This document shows, piece by piece, positions 29,195-39,484 of a DNA stretch of 64,000 nucleotides. The stretch is from Hippopus hippopus. Lineage: Eukaryota; Mollusca; Bivalvia; Cardiida; Cardiidae. The DNA lies in contig OX328099.1 in NCBI GenBank assembly GCA_946811185.2, positions 68,762,714-68,826,713 on the forward strand, written 5' to 3'. The notes under the pieces were generated by a model. It did not search any database. It was not told the DNA's origin and saw only the letters and a program-made list of their open reading frames with translations. The first letter of the stretch is position 1. Every line of letters starts with the position of its first letter. The translations under genes were made by a program, and so were the position numbers.

Positions 29195-31661
29195 GTAATT
29201 TCTTTTTTCTTGAAATTGGAATACATGAATTGTTATTCGTACAAATTTATCCTTTTCTACATAACCGCTTCATTCTGAACAAAGAGAAAATGCTGCCGTT
29301 TTCTCCCTTTTTCAAATGATTTCAACATTTAACAAAATTATAGATTCATCCAAATTCATGACATAAATTTTGCAAATAACAAAGTCGACATTGTTCAAAT
29401 GATGTAAACTATCAAGGGATAATAATCATTCTTTGAACAGCAAACATCATTTTCTTCCCACACTGTTTTTCAAACACTCTTTCTTTGGGTATTGGAAACT
29501 AGATGTAGGGTTTGTATGGTAAAGGGTGAAATCAGTATCTGGCTACCCCTAATCATGGTCATAAATGTAAATCCATCACCGACCAGTTGAAACAATACAG
29601 GAAATGGTTACATAACATCTGCATATCTCACCCCTTTACACTGTAATGTTTGTTGGTGACAGTAAATCCATGTTACAGCTTTTATCCCATACACTACTTC
29701 TCTTTGACATTTCATTCTTAAAAATGATTTGACAACTTACATGCATTTTGAAAAAATTTTGAATTATATCTATACAATTTTGATTTGTGGATATTTCCTT
29801 TTCCTATCCATATTATGTCTTCTAGACAGGCTACTGAGAAAAATGTTTTGAACATGTCAGTATGAAAATTTTGAAAATGCATATAATTTGTTTCAAGCCA
29901 TTTTCTCTGATAATCAGACAAAAGTGAGAAAATTAACAGAACACATTTTTTTTTTTTTAAATTAAGAAACAGAATGTTTTTGACCAGGCTCACACACCAA
30001 TTCTTTTACCTTTTACCTCAAAATTCTGATCTTCAACCACCCTAACGGAGAAGGCTTTTGAGGACAGGGTGAAAAAAGGAATAAGTCCTGATTCCCAGAG
30101 TTATCTTCTTTTCCTACAATATTTTCTACCCTCAAACCTATTGTCAAGGCCACATTTGATCTGTGATCTGCAAATACTTTCGGTGTGGAGTGGACAAGTC
30201 TAAAGTTTTGCCATCTGTGTAAGGGTTTAGCCTAACCCTTACCCAAATGATAAAAAATTAGAATATTTCAAATCCACAGCATTTAAATATGACCGATAAA
30301 ATGTGATTGTTTATTGGAATTTAGTTTAACTTAGTTTAACCCTTTACCAAACAATCCTTTGTTTTAACGATCCTTGTGAAGAAAGAAAAACCTTTTGAAA
30401 ACATTGTAGGTAAAGGATAAAATGATGGTAACCAGTATTTTCTCCTTTTTCTACAATGTTTTCTATCCCATCAAAGACAAGTCCAAACATGTGAGTAAAA
30501 TTTAATTTTTTGACTCCAAATGCTTTCAATTCGGTTGAGTCAATAAATTTGATGTTTGGTAACAATTTAAACTTGTATTTTACACCTCTTGAGAAACAAG
30601 TTCATACAACTCGTACTAATCTCTTCGGATACTGCTTCCTGGGAACCAAAACAAAACTCGTGCCCAATGTGTGGGATTTATATTTAACCCTTTACCAATC
30701 AATCCCTAGTTTTTACGACCCTGAGACAGAAGCCTTTTAAAAACATTGTAGGAAAAGGAGATAAAGCTGTTAGCCAGCATTTTCTCCTTTAACCACAATG
30801 TTTTCTACTCTGCTGGAAACAAATTTCAATTTTTGAAATATTTAACTTCATTTTGTCGTCTGCAAGTGATTTCAGTTTGGACCTGTTTAATATTTTGTCG
30901 TTTGGTAAAGAGTTAAAAATAGAAAATATTGTGGATAAAGGACCAATTGATAGTTACCAGCTCTTTCTGTTTTTACAATGAATCTGAAGTCGTCTATACA
31001 GCAATTTGACCGGAATGTCAGTATTAACCGCTCAGTCCCTAGTAGACGGTAGACCAATTTGAGACTTACCCAAATTGAAACAATTTGCATAAGACAAACA
31101 ACAACTGAACAAATTACAATTCAGAGTTTAAGACTTTCACAGAGAAGCTCTATATGGAACATACAATAGCTATACATGTATGATAAATTTTTGCATTGAA
31201 TGGATCATGTGGACAAGGTAAACAGCAAAAAAGTATTTCACACAGGTAGATCCCCTCTCCCTCTCTCTGATGTTCATGTATTTCTGTATGGTAAGAAAAA
31301 CAACTAAAATAATTTTCAAAATAATTTTGAAAATTAAGTCTTAATAATCTCGGAACATATTCTTTTATCAAATTTCAAGCTGGTTAACAGCATTTCAAAA
31401 TATTCTTATTCTCATGAAAATCGTGATTTATTGTGTAACCCTTCACCCACGAGAGAATAAACTTGTACCCGTCAATGTTTACAGAATTCTTTACAAGGTA
31501 CAAATATCAACAAGAACCCATCAACAAATAGTTAGAACTAACATCTCACGATTATCAATCGTAAAAGTCAAGAAAAGGGTTATTTGACATGAAACTAAAG
31601 TGTCGGGGAAATGTCTTCAAAAGTGTCGGGGAACTGTCTTGTCGTGGAACTGTCTTGAAAC

Positions 31662-31696
<35 letters not shown>

Positions 31697-31840
31697 TTTA
31701 ATTCCGCCCGTTAATCTACTGAAAATGCTTCACGTGAAACAAAGTTTATGCCATACACTTAATTTTATCATATGTATAGAATAATATTTCTGTAAGCGAT
31801 GTTCGCCCCGTAATAGACGTATTTCAATAGCGCGCAATAC
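29195..31840. other. Tandem foldback-repeat cluster, no gene seen
   Basis: Between about 30,000 and 31,000 a unit of roughly 340 bases recurs at least three times. It starts with CTTTACCAAACAATCC-like sequence and carries the ACATTGT...GGTAACC foldback core (30,060; 30,397; 30,738; weaker at 30,915). A long T-run lies at about 31,666-31,695. Short frames here are not protein-like. Confidence 0.5.
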
Positions 31841-32035
31841 TCAACACGTTGAAAAGTCCAGCACAACATCGTCATTTTCGTCATCAGTGGGCGAAAAGTT
31901 ACTTTTATCCTCATCATCAGAAACTTAATAAGTTTCTTTAAAAATTGGCTCGTACATGTACGGCCTTACCGGCCCAGAATCGTCTATTTCTTCGTCTTCA
32001 ATTTCGCTCAGTTCACTATCATAAACAACGTCCAT
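31841..32035 (-). pseudogene. Possible acidic first exon with internal stop
   Basis: From the ATG at 32,035 a 36-codon frame runs MDVVYDSELSEIEDEEIDD..., then a VRPYMYEP motif, then TAA at 31,925-31,927. The same frame continues with acidic, Ser-rich codons to a TGA at 31,841-31,843. An acidic start followed by RPYxxEP reminds me of N-termini of invertebrate multi-copy proteins annotated near P2X7-like domains, from memory only. A CRE-like TGACGTCA lies 20-30 bases upstream, as for the THAP exon on the opposite strand. It could be coding with a short 3' intron, or decayed. Confidence 0.3.
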
Positions 32036-32783
32036 ATTGAAACAAGCTCTCCTATGACGTCACAAATCAAGGGACGCAACAATAAGTAAGGGAGATAAGC
32101 GATGCAATAAAAATTAATAAGCAGAAATATGAATTGAAAAAAAGTACTTTTACTAATTTTTTTTTCTAATTACAACATTACCAGGTTACAATTTGATAAG
32201 TGTAGATTTGAAAATTAACCATATCTGAAACTTGTTGATTTGCCCTTTAACTCAACCTTGCAAGCTGTTGGACCAGAGAAAGCCTGGTGATATGATATCA
32301 GCAGATAAAGGGGTCAACACACTATCTCCTGTAGATATCTTTTTGTGTCTTGCAGCAGACCACTTTTGAAAACATTTTTGACCTAGTGACAAATTGGTCA
32401 AAATAAGCAATATCTGCTTTTGACATGATTTCATGCATACCCAAGGTTTACTATTTGATTATTTTTCACACAATTTACAAGGATGCTTCTGAAGTTTTAT
32501 GCTGCAAATACACTTGACCAATGTTCTAACTGCACCATTTTCAAATTGAGAGCATTTCCTTATACATCTTCCGAATTCCATGAAACATTTTTCTGTGCCC
32601 TTTACCAAAGGAACATATTCATAAATGCACGAGTTTGCATGTAAAATTTGTTTAAAGTGCATATTACGACAGTATAGCATGAAATTAACAAATGGCCTCG
32701 TGGATCCTGAATGGTTCTTACGATACCGACTTTAAATAAGCAATGTGTAGTCTGTCGTTTAGCATTACAGAAAAACAAAAATT
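32036..32783. other. Spacer left of Tc1 remnant
   Basis: AT-rich. Contains CTTATCTCCC-like sequence near 32,085-32,100 on the minus strand, inverted relative to 28,690. Two minus-strand frames (32,252-32,434 and 32,459-32,680) are Cys/Lys-rich but show no recognised domain. No Tc1 terminal repeat was identified. Confidence 0.4.
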
Positions 32784-33904
32784 ATGGGTCGTATGTCAAT
32801 TGAAGAAAGAGGGAGAGCCGTTGGTCTTGTGGAGGGTGGCTGGTCATACTCGCAGGTGACAGCCAAATTTATTTCCAAAGTAAACTTGATGGCCAATCTT
32901 TTGTTTTCCACGCCCTTTAACAGATTTTGAGTTAACAAATGCGTAATTGATTTACAGGTTGCAAGACTGATGCATGTAGAGAAGCGAACAATCGCCAGCC
33001 TGATAGCAAAGTTTAGGCAGACCGGAAGTGTGCAGGATCGACGGAGACGCCCTCGCCAACGAGTGACCACCGGGAAGCAGGACAGGTTTATGATACTCAG
33101 CCATTTGAGAAACAGGAGGCTGTCAGCGGCAGAGACGGCACGTGTAACAATTGGCGGCCATGGTCGTCCTATCAGTTCCGAAACTGTCCGAAAGCGTCTA
33201 CGGGAGGCTGACGCTGGACCTCCAAGATCTCGCAGACCATACCGTGGAATCGTACTTACACTGCGCCACCGCATGGCTAGACTTCGGTGGGCTCGCCGCC
33301 ATTTTCTGCTGACGAGAGCTGAATGGGCCAGAGTGTTATTTTCAGACGAAAACGACTTAGGTTCTACAGTAATGATAGAAGAGATCGTATTTACAGACGC
33401 CGCGGAGAGCGATATTCTGCTTCCTGTATCCTTGAAACTGAGCACTTTGGTGGCGGATCTGTAATGTTATGGGCCGGTATCTCTGTACACACAAGACACA
33501 TCCTGTAATCATCGATGGCAATTTAACAGCCATACGGTACTAAAATGAAGTTCTACGACCTGTAGTTATTCCCCCTTTTTGCCGCAATCGTGGTATGCAG
33601 TTGATGCAGGATGGTGCCACAGCCCATACTGCACGTACAACGATGCAACTCCTTCAACACCATCGGATGACAGTACTGCCATGGCCTTCAAAATCTCCAG
33701 ATTTGAACCCGATTGAAAATGTTTGGGGAGAGCTTGTCCGGAGGGTTTATACAGATCAGCCGCAAACCCTTCGGGCCCTTATGCATAGAATCGTTGCACA
33801 ATGGAACAGAATTTCACAACGGTTTATCCAAAAATTACATTCTCTCGATGAGACAACGCTACCAAGCCGTTATTCGTGCGAACGGAGGTCATACCAGAAA
33901 CTAA
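32784..33904 (+). pseudogene. Tc1-family transposase (DD34E) with putative intron, decayed
   Basis: Exon 1 at 32,784-32,855 encodes MGRMSIEERGRAVGLVEGGW and YSQ. A 102-base interruption (32,856-32,957) begins GT, ends TTTACAG and contains stops. The frame resumes with VARLMHVEKRTIASLI, completing the N-terminal helix-turn-helix. The catalytic core has D in FSDE, D in MQDGATAHTA and E in NPIENVWGE, 34 residues after the second D, so DD34E, the Tc1 family. Frame changes occur near 33,350, in 33,508-33,595 (also a stop) and near 33,830. The C-terminus ends in the Tc1-typical RANGGHTRN. It is not functional as it stands. Flanking terminal repeats were not found. Confidence 0.85.
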
Positions 33905-34940
33905 CAGTTTTGTGAACTCGTCTTTGTACACCTGCATCCGATCTTACTTATGTATTGATAGAATTACGCAATCATGTTAAAAATTAAAACGTAGTGGTAC
34001 TCGAAAATGGTTATACTCTCTTTTCTATGCAAATTTGTTTTCAAAGTCCCTTCTCAAACAAAACCAAATTATTATTTTTCATCGGTGTAGTTAGAACATT
34101 GGGTTAGTGTATGTTCCAGAAGCTATTAATATATTTGATGACTTGTAAGTCTGTACCCAAAAAAATTCTGAGTTTTAACAACCCTGCAGAAAAATGCTTT
34201 AGGAAACATTGTGGGAAAAGACAACTAACAATTTCTCCTTTCAACACAATGTTTCCTACCCTTCAATACGTAAACTGTAGAATGTGAGCCAAAATCAATG
34301 AGTCATCTGCAAATGCTTTGAGATTGAAGAAGTCCAGAATTTTATCAGTTGGTAAAGATTAAAAGAAATAAAAGTGAGAAGTCTTGAAAGTTTTGTGGAT
34401 ATTTATCTTTATTATATTAATTTTGTAGTAACATAACACTTTTATATTATTCTCATGTTATTCGGGTCACTTGATGGAGCAAGTTTCTGCTTTAGAAAAA
34501 TATTGTTAAAAATTCCAAAATTGTTTATGAATTTGCCATTTCTCATTGTGTTTTCAGAGGACTATTTGTGCAGCTAATTAGACCTGTATGAAACTGAATT
34601 TATTTTTCCATACAATGTCAGAATGACTGAATTTTACTACTTTCACTCTTAAAGTGGCATCAAGGATTTTTGTTCTAAACATAAACAAGAATATTGCTTT
34701 TCCTTTATTTAGCAAAGTTTTGAAACCTACATGCACCTTTACTTTTAACACTAGATAAAATCTGAGGCAAAAGGAGAGAAATAATTGAAAGATTGAGATA
34801 AAAACATTGTGGGAAATAGATATTGCTGACTGTGAGCAATATCATATTTGGTCACAACATTTTCAAAGAATTAAATTATTAAAATCATAATTAAATTATA
34901 AAAAAATTATTATCCTTTGCTGGATTACACAGGGCATAAT
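33905..34940. other. Spacer, no gene seen
   Basis: AT-rich non-coding DNA with foldback-repeat copies near 34,205-34,255 and 34,800-34,850. Nothing else was recognised. Confidence 0.5.
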
Positions 34941-36336
34941 CAGGGTTTTCCCTTGGCAACAAATATAGGGGGTCATTGTGACCCCCTAGTCAAAAATAAT
35001 GGGGGTCATTTTGGAATTTGTGGGGGTCACACCAAAATGTAATTAACTTGGACAAAAGCTACTATTTGTGAAACTGTGTGTCTTTTTCGTGTTTTGTATT
35101 CACTGTAAATCTTTGTATACCTTACATATGTATTATTACATGCTGATAGATACATAATAACACCAGAGAGTCTCTATATAGAGGGAGCTTGCAGCCTAGA
35201 TGGCACCTTTTTCATAAACACTATCTGGAGTATGCTTTATTTTTGCCTGTTTTTAACATGCACATATGCTCTAGCTTTAGACAAGCTGTCATATGTCTAA
35301 GTAATTGTAATCTTCGAAGGGTATCATCATGAACGCTAGTGTTTTGATGACGCACAAAGGTTGAATTTCGAATTTTGTGCAGCCTGTGTCTGATGAAAAA
35401 GGTTGTTTTGTTTTGTTTTTATCTCAGGAATTGACTATTTAATTGGTGTAAATAGCTTGTTGTCGGCCGGCTTGGAAAGCCTCTATTGTTTTGCTTGATA
35501 GAGAATATCCATTTCGGCCGAAAATAAACTATTTTCACCAATTAAACCGCCGATTCCTGTATTTCAACACACAGGTCGCATTCATGCCGCTGTTTTCAAC
35601 GAATAACGAAGTGTTTCACTTTAGCTATATTGTAATTTACAGTAAACCCTCGACTCCTTGAAATGTGTTTCTGTGTGCTCTTACCAGACGTTGTGTAATC
35701 TTTGTTGACGGGCTATTCTTCCTTTCAGACAGCAAAAATGACGTCGATCTTTTGATTGATTGAATTTGCGTTTATTTATCGTCGCCACCGGTTGCCCATA
35801 TGGGCGACGCCCCCTGAAGGCTGTTAGTATTGTTACGGGGGATAGTGCAGATACAGGACGAGACCCATCCTAAGTTTCGCCTGGTTCTTTAACGTGCTCG
35901 GTGTATAGCACCGCCACACGGGACCTCGGTTTAAAGTCTCATCCGAAAGACTATTGGTAATTTTAGATGGCCAGCCATGGGAATCGAACCCACACTCTCA
36001 AGTTCACGAGTCTGAGTCTACCAACTGAGCTATGCGGGTTGGTCTTAACAGAGCCATATTGTTTCCATTAGAGATCGACTGGTTTAGTTTTGACCCGTTT
36101 AAAAACGAACTGTATGCTAGTAAAATCGATACACAGTCCAGTGTTTCGTCCCATTTTCTCTTCGTACTCCAGATTTTTCATCTACTCGCGATGTAACAGT
36201 GTCGGTAGTATATACGATCGTTAGTAACTCTTATCGTATTTGTGCGTCCACAATGACGCATTGTTGAAAAAATTGCGGGTCATTTTCCTTAAAAATGCGT
36301 CAAAACGCGCAAAATTGTGCGTTAAGGAAAACTCTG
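34941..36336. mobile_element. Non-autonomous CAGGG-type DNA transposon, 1.4 kb
   Basis: Starts CAGGGTTTTCCCTTGG and ends AAGGAAAACTCTG, imperfect terminal inverted repeats of about 13 bases with hAT-like CAGNG/CNCTG tips. CATAAT flanks both ends (34,935-34,940 and 36,337-36,342), a 6-base duplication rather than the 8 usual for hAT, so the superfamily is uncertain. The interior has GGGGGTCA repeats and no transposase. A SINE is nested at about 35,751-36,044. Confidence 0.55.
35751..36044 (-). mobile_element. tRNA-headed SINE
   Basis: On the minus strand the head reads CGCATAGCTCAGTTGGTAGA with an RNA polymerase III box A (36,017-36,032 region) and box B GGTTCGATTCC (35,980-35,990). The flanking acceptor arms do not pair, so it is not a functional tRNA. 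A conserved central block (CTTTCGGATGAGAC...CCGAGGTCCCGTGT) and a tail of (TTGA/ATCA)n at about 35,751-35,763 complete the SINE. No flanking duplication was confirmed. Confidence 0.75.
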
Positions 36337-36588
36337 CATAATATCATTCCAATGAAGATTTACTGGTACCAGAGATTCACTGATACCAAAGTTCTCTCCC
36401 ACAAACCCATCCTGGGATACTGGAAGAATTTCTATACTTGCAATAAATGACAAGAAGGCCATTGTTATAATCACTGACATAAGCCTTTCCATCTTGTGTC
36501 TGTTCGTCTGTATGTGTAACACACCAATAAGGCCTTGCACTGGGACATTTTTTATGCAAATTGCATGTTGAATTTTAACGTGTATAGT

Positions 36589-37350
36589 AGTAGTAATAAA
36601 TAGAGAGAACTGGGTTTTAACCACAAATTTGACCATCTATGAAAGAGCTAGTTTTTTAACCATATGTATGCTTAAATTAACATTTTAACCATGTTTATGA
36701 TTAAAATATTATACCAACCATATCCCTGCTTAAAACTAAAACTGACCATATCCCTGCTTAAATCTAAAACCAACCATATCCCTGCTTAAATCTAAAACTG
36801 ACCATATCCCTGCTTAAAACTAAATCTAACCATCCCCATGCTTAAAACTAAAACTGACCATCTCCCTGCTTAAATCTAAAACTAACCATCTCCCTGCTTA
36901 AAACTAAATCTAACCATCCCCATGCTTAAAACTAAAACTGACCATCTCCCTGCTTAAATCTAAAACTAACCATCTCCCTGCTTAAATCTAAAACTAACCA
37001 TCTCCCTGCTTATTACTACATCCCAACGATTCATATTTTTCGCCCATATAGCTATATGAGCGAAATTACCTATCTATGATAAATCTAACCCCAACCACGT
37101 CTATGGTTATGCTGCTAAACAACATCCTAGTTAACGCGTCACATATTTTCACCCATATAGCTATATGAGCAAAATTACAGCATTTTTTACTTCGTCATAT
37201 TATATATATTCTGCCCTATACGTAGTAAATTTTCTAAGATCTGCGTCTTTATCTTAGTGTGTCCCCAAGCTAATGTATCGATATTGTTCCCAAGGATATA
37301 GCGTTTATCATCATTACTACTTAATGCGACTTTATTTACCTCTTCAGTAT
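36589..37350 (+). repeat. Polinton 2 left TIR
   Basis: Mirror of 55,171-55,960. Contains a minisatellite of about 28-base units (CCATCTCCCTGCTTAAA..., 11 units, about 36,715-37,012), two copies of the palindrome CATATAGCTATATG (37,045-37,058 and 37,154-37,167) and, from about 37,180 to 37,350, an antisense copy of the polymerase 3' end. It has one repeat unit fewer than the right TIR, which accounts for the 28-base length difference. Confidence 0.93.
36715..37012. repeat. 28-base minisatellite in left TIR
   Basis: Eleven units alternating CCATATCCCTGC, CCATCTCCCTGC and CCATCCCCATGC cores followed by TTAAAnCTAAAnCT. Twelve units are in the right TIR (about 55,505-55,835). Non-coding. Confidence 0.85.
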
Positions 37351-37404
37351 GGGACTTAAGAAAAAATTAATTAAGTTAAATAAAAAAAATCTTATATATA
37401 AAAA

Positions 37405-38094
37405 ATGAGTGCAGATATGAATTATATCAAAAGTGGAGAACTTTGTAAAGAAGACCTTTCTATAAATTACGCGCATAAATATAAAAGCAAAGAGTATGCT
37501 TTTGTTAAGATTCCAGTAAAGTACAGATACCCTAATAATAAAAATGGTTCGTTTTTTATGCGTACCCCTGTTTTGTTTTCATATGGTGTTAATGCAGGAT
37601 TTGGAGAAGATCTAAAAGATTACTCCATATCTTTACTATGTTATAACGGTGAAAAGCCTACGAAAAAGGAAAGAGCTTTTAAAGAAGATCTGGAAAAACT
37701 AACAGATTTCTTCCGAGAGCATGGAATGGACAAAGAACTAAGAGAAGATAAGATTAAAAATTTAGACACAATTAATATTTTAAGATATAATGAGGATGGA
37801 TCGGCTATGTTATACCCAAAACTTTACGAAAACAAACAATATAAGACCTGCTTTTACGATGAAAACAACAAAGAGGTAAACCCTCTTTCATATAAAAAAA
37901 TTGCTTGTAAGTTGTTTTGTATTTTAAAAGTAGAAGGAATATTTAAAAATAAAAACATCGAAACGATCCAGATTAAAGTTATATCAGTAAAAATAATAGA
38001 AAAGAATGTAAAATTACCAGGAAAGGAAAAGGAAATTTTACCTAATATCTTAGATGAATGCCCAAGTTCTGACGAGGATGAGGATGAGGAATAA
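37405..38094 (+). CDS. Putative ssDNA-binding protein (NCLDV-like, acidic tail)
   Basis: 229 aa. A beta-rich core contains FVKIPVKYR, NKNGSFFMRTPVLFSYGVN and YSISLLCYNG, followed by a helix (ERAFKEDLEKLTDFFREH). The fold order 'lets through a target-peptide-like FMRTP then YG and SLL strands' recalls OB-fold single-strand DNA-binding proteins of large DNA viruses (DUF2738/DUF5871-like, from memory). The end is strongly acidic (CPSSDEDEDEE), a hallmark of replicative SSBs that recruit partners. It starts just inside the left TIR after TTATATATAAAAA and converges on the fibre gene. Absent from element 1. A PolB-based replicon would need an SSB, which fits, but the assignment is tentative. Confidence 0.45.
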   Translation: MSADMNYIKSGELCKEDLSINYAHKYKSKEYAFVKIPVKYRYPNNKNGSFFMRTPVLFSYGVNAGFGEDLKDYSISLLCYNGEKPTKKERAFKEDLEKLTDFFREHGMDKELREDKIKNLDTINILRYNEDGSAMLYPKLYENKQYKTCFYDENNKEVNPLSYKKIACKLFCILKVEGIFKNKNIETIQIKVISVKIIEKNVKLPGKEKEILPNILDECPSSDEDEDEE

Positions 38095-38111
38095 GTACAG
38101 ATATCAAACGT

Positions 38112-38144
38112 AAAATATAACTTTTATAAACAAAGTTATATTTT
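38112..38144. terminator. Hairpin between convergent genes (element 2)
   Basis: Perfect 13-base stem AAAATATAACTTT (38,112-38,124) and AAAGTTATATTTT (38,132-38,144) with a 7-base loop TATAAAC. It lies between the stops of the ssDNA-binding candidate and the fibre gene and uses the same stem as in element 1. Confidence 0.6.
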
Positions 38145-39463
38145 TATAAGTCTAACTCTATCAAAATAGATATGTAAGAGTGAATTACATCACGGTCGGT
38201 TGTTTTTGTAACAAAGTTTATTATGTCACATTGCTTTACCTCTAACGCCCTCGGAAAAACCGTACAGCTACAAATTTCATCCGCTTTTTTAATAATAGAG
38301 TAATCAACCTGCTCTATTCCGTTTACCGCAATATTAACTTGTACCTCTTCTAGTGCGTTATAGTTATCTTTAACAATCGTTAAACTTCCTCTTATAATTC
38401 TACCCGGTGCACTCATGCAGTAACCTCCTAAACGATGGCTGCGACCCGAATTACCATTACGAAATGAGAACTCATAATTACCATCTACAAGCCCCCCTTG
38501 TTCTTCAGCCCACACAGTTATAATAGGTTTAGGGCCTATGAGAGAAGGAAGGGATACTTTTTTATCCACGTAGGATTTTGTTGCTAAATCTCTCTCTTCT
38601 ACAGGGGTTGCCGCGTTTTTTATAGAAAAACCTTGAAGATCTATGTCAGCCACCACCGTGAAACTTCCATTTGGATTTTTTACGATAGCTCCACCATTAT
38701 CAACATAATTTTCATTGGCAGCAGCATCACGGGATATAGGATTTGGTAACCCAGTAATCGGGTTATCATTCATATCTAATTTCCCAGCAATTGAATAGGA
38801 TCCATCTTCTTTTTTTGTTAAAGCTTTTTCACCCGCAGTAGCCACCTGAACTATTGTATCTACGTAAAACTTATTTACAGCTTGATCATTTTCTAAAGGG
38901 TTTCCAACATTGTTAATCCTTCGTCCTCCCATAGAAACGTCAGAAACTGCCATATACCTACCAGCTCCATAAACGAAGGCTCTATTTGCACTGTCTACAT
39001 ATCTTTTAGTTGCTGCATCTTGGGCATCTGCGGGATCCAAAAGATTAGTTAAACTATATCTTTTCATATCTATATTTGCAATAGCGGAAAAGGTACCATC
39101 TCGATTCTCTACTATAGCTTTACCGCTTCTATCCACGTATTTTTTAGTAACTGCTTCGTTTGGTTCTGTAGGCTCCTTAACATTTCTTATTTCATTGAAA
39201 CCCATATTTAAATATCCATTAACATGATATCCCCCATTCTCTAGAAACAACCCAGAATTTTCATCAACGTAATGTTTTGTAGCAATGTCTTGAGAATTTA
39301 CCGGATTACTAACCCTCGTTAATGTATTACCATTCATGTTTATAGAACCAGTGACAACAGTTGTACCATCTTTACGTAAAAAAATATTATTTATGTAAGC
39401 GAGTGACACACCATCACCGCTTATTTTATCTTTTTTCATTCGTCCGAATTTATCAACAGGCAT
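38144..39463 (-). CDS. Fibre-like repeat protein (element 2)
   Basis: 439 aa, orthologue of 7,704-9,005 with the same six ATKxYVD-type repeats of about 45 residues and a C-terminal beta-rich domain (about 312-439). The repeats are well conserved; the terminal domain varies more, as expected for a receptor-binding part, but keeps GGYCM and CSC. A SLIGPK insertion lengthens the linker before the head. Open in spite of the nonsense codon in the neighbouring protease. Start after AGCAATATAAAAA. Attachment role inferred. Confidence 0.65.
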   Translation of the reverse strand: MPVDKFGRMKKDKISGDGVSLAYINNIFLRKDGTTVVTGSINMNGNTLTRVSNPVNSQDIATKHYVDENSGLFLENGGYHVNGYLNMGFNEIRNVKEPTEPNEAVTKKYVDRSGKAIVENRDGTFSAIANIDMKRYSLTNLLDPADAQDAATKRYVDSANRAFVYGAGRYMAVSDVSMGGRRINNVGNPLENDQAVNKFYVDTIVQVATAGEKALTKKEDGSYSIAGKLDMNDNPITGLPNPISRDAAANENYVDNGGAIVKNPNGSFTVVADIDLQGFSIKNAATPVEERDLATKSYVDKKVSLPSLIGPKPIITVWAEEQGGLVDGNYEFSFRNGNSGRSHRLGGYCMSAPGRIIRGSLTIVKDNYNALEEVQVNIAVNGIEQVDYSIIKKADEICSCTVFPRALEVKQCDIINFVTKTTDRDVIHSYISILIELDL

Positions 39464-39484
39464 TTTTTATATTGCTAAAAAAGT

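Noticed and set aside
32252..32680. Two Cys/Lys-rich minus-strand frames left of the Tc1 remnant
   Set aside because: No known pattern, no codon bias, and repeat-derived surroundings.
32765..33445. 226-codon minus-strand frame
   Set aside because: Antisense shadow of the Tc1 transposase exon.
35950..36044. A tRNA gene on the minus strand
   Set aside because: Box A and B are good but the acceptor arms do not pair and SINE-specific sequence follows.
34941..36336. Assignment of the CAGGG element to hAT
   Set aside because: Tips fit, but the flanking duplication appears to be six bases, not eight, so the family is left open.
36700..37012. CRISPR-like array in the Polinton 2 TIR
   Set aside because: Units are contiguous 28-base minisatellite repeats without unique spacers, in eukaryotic DNA.
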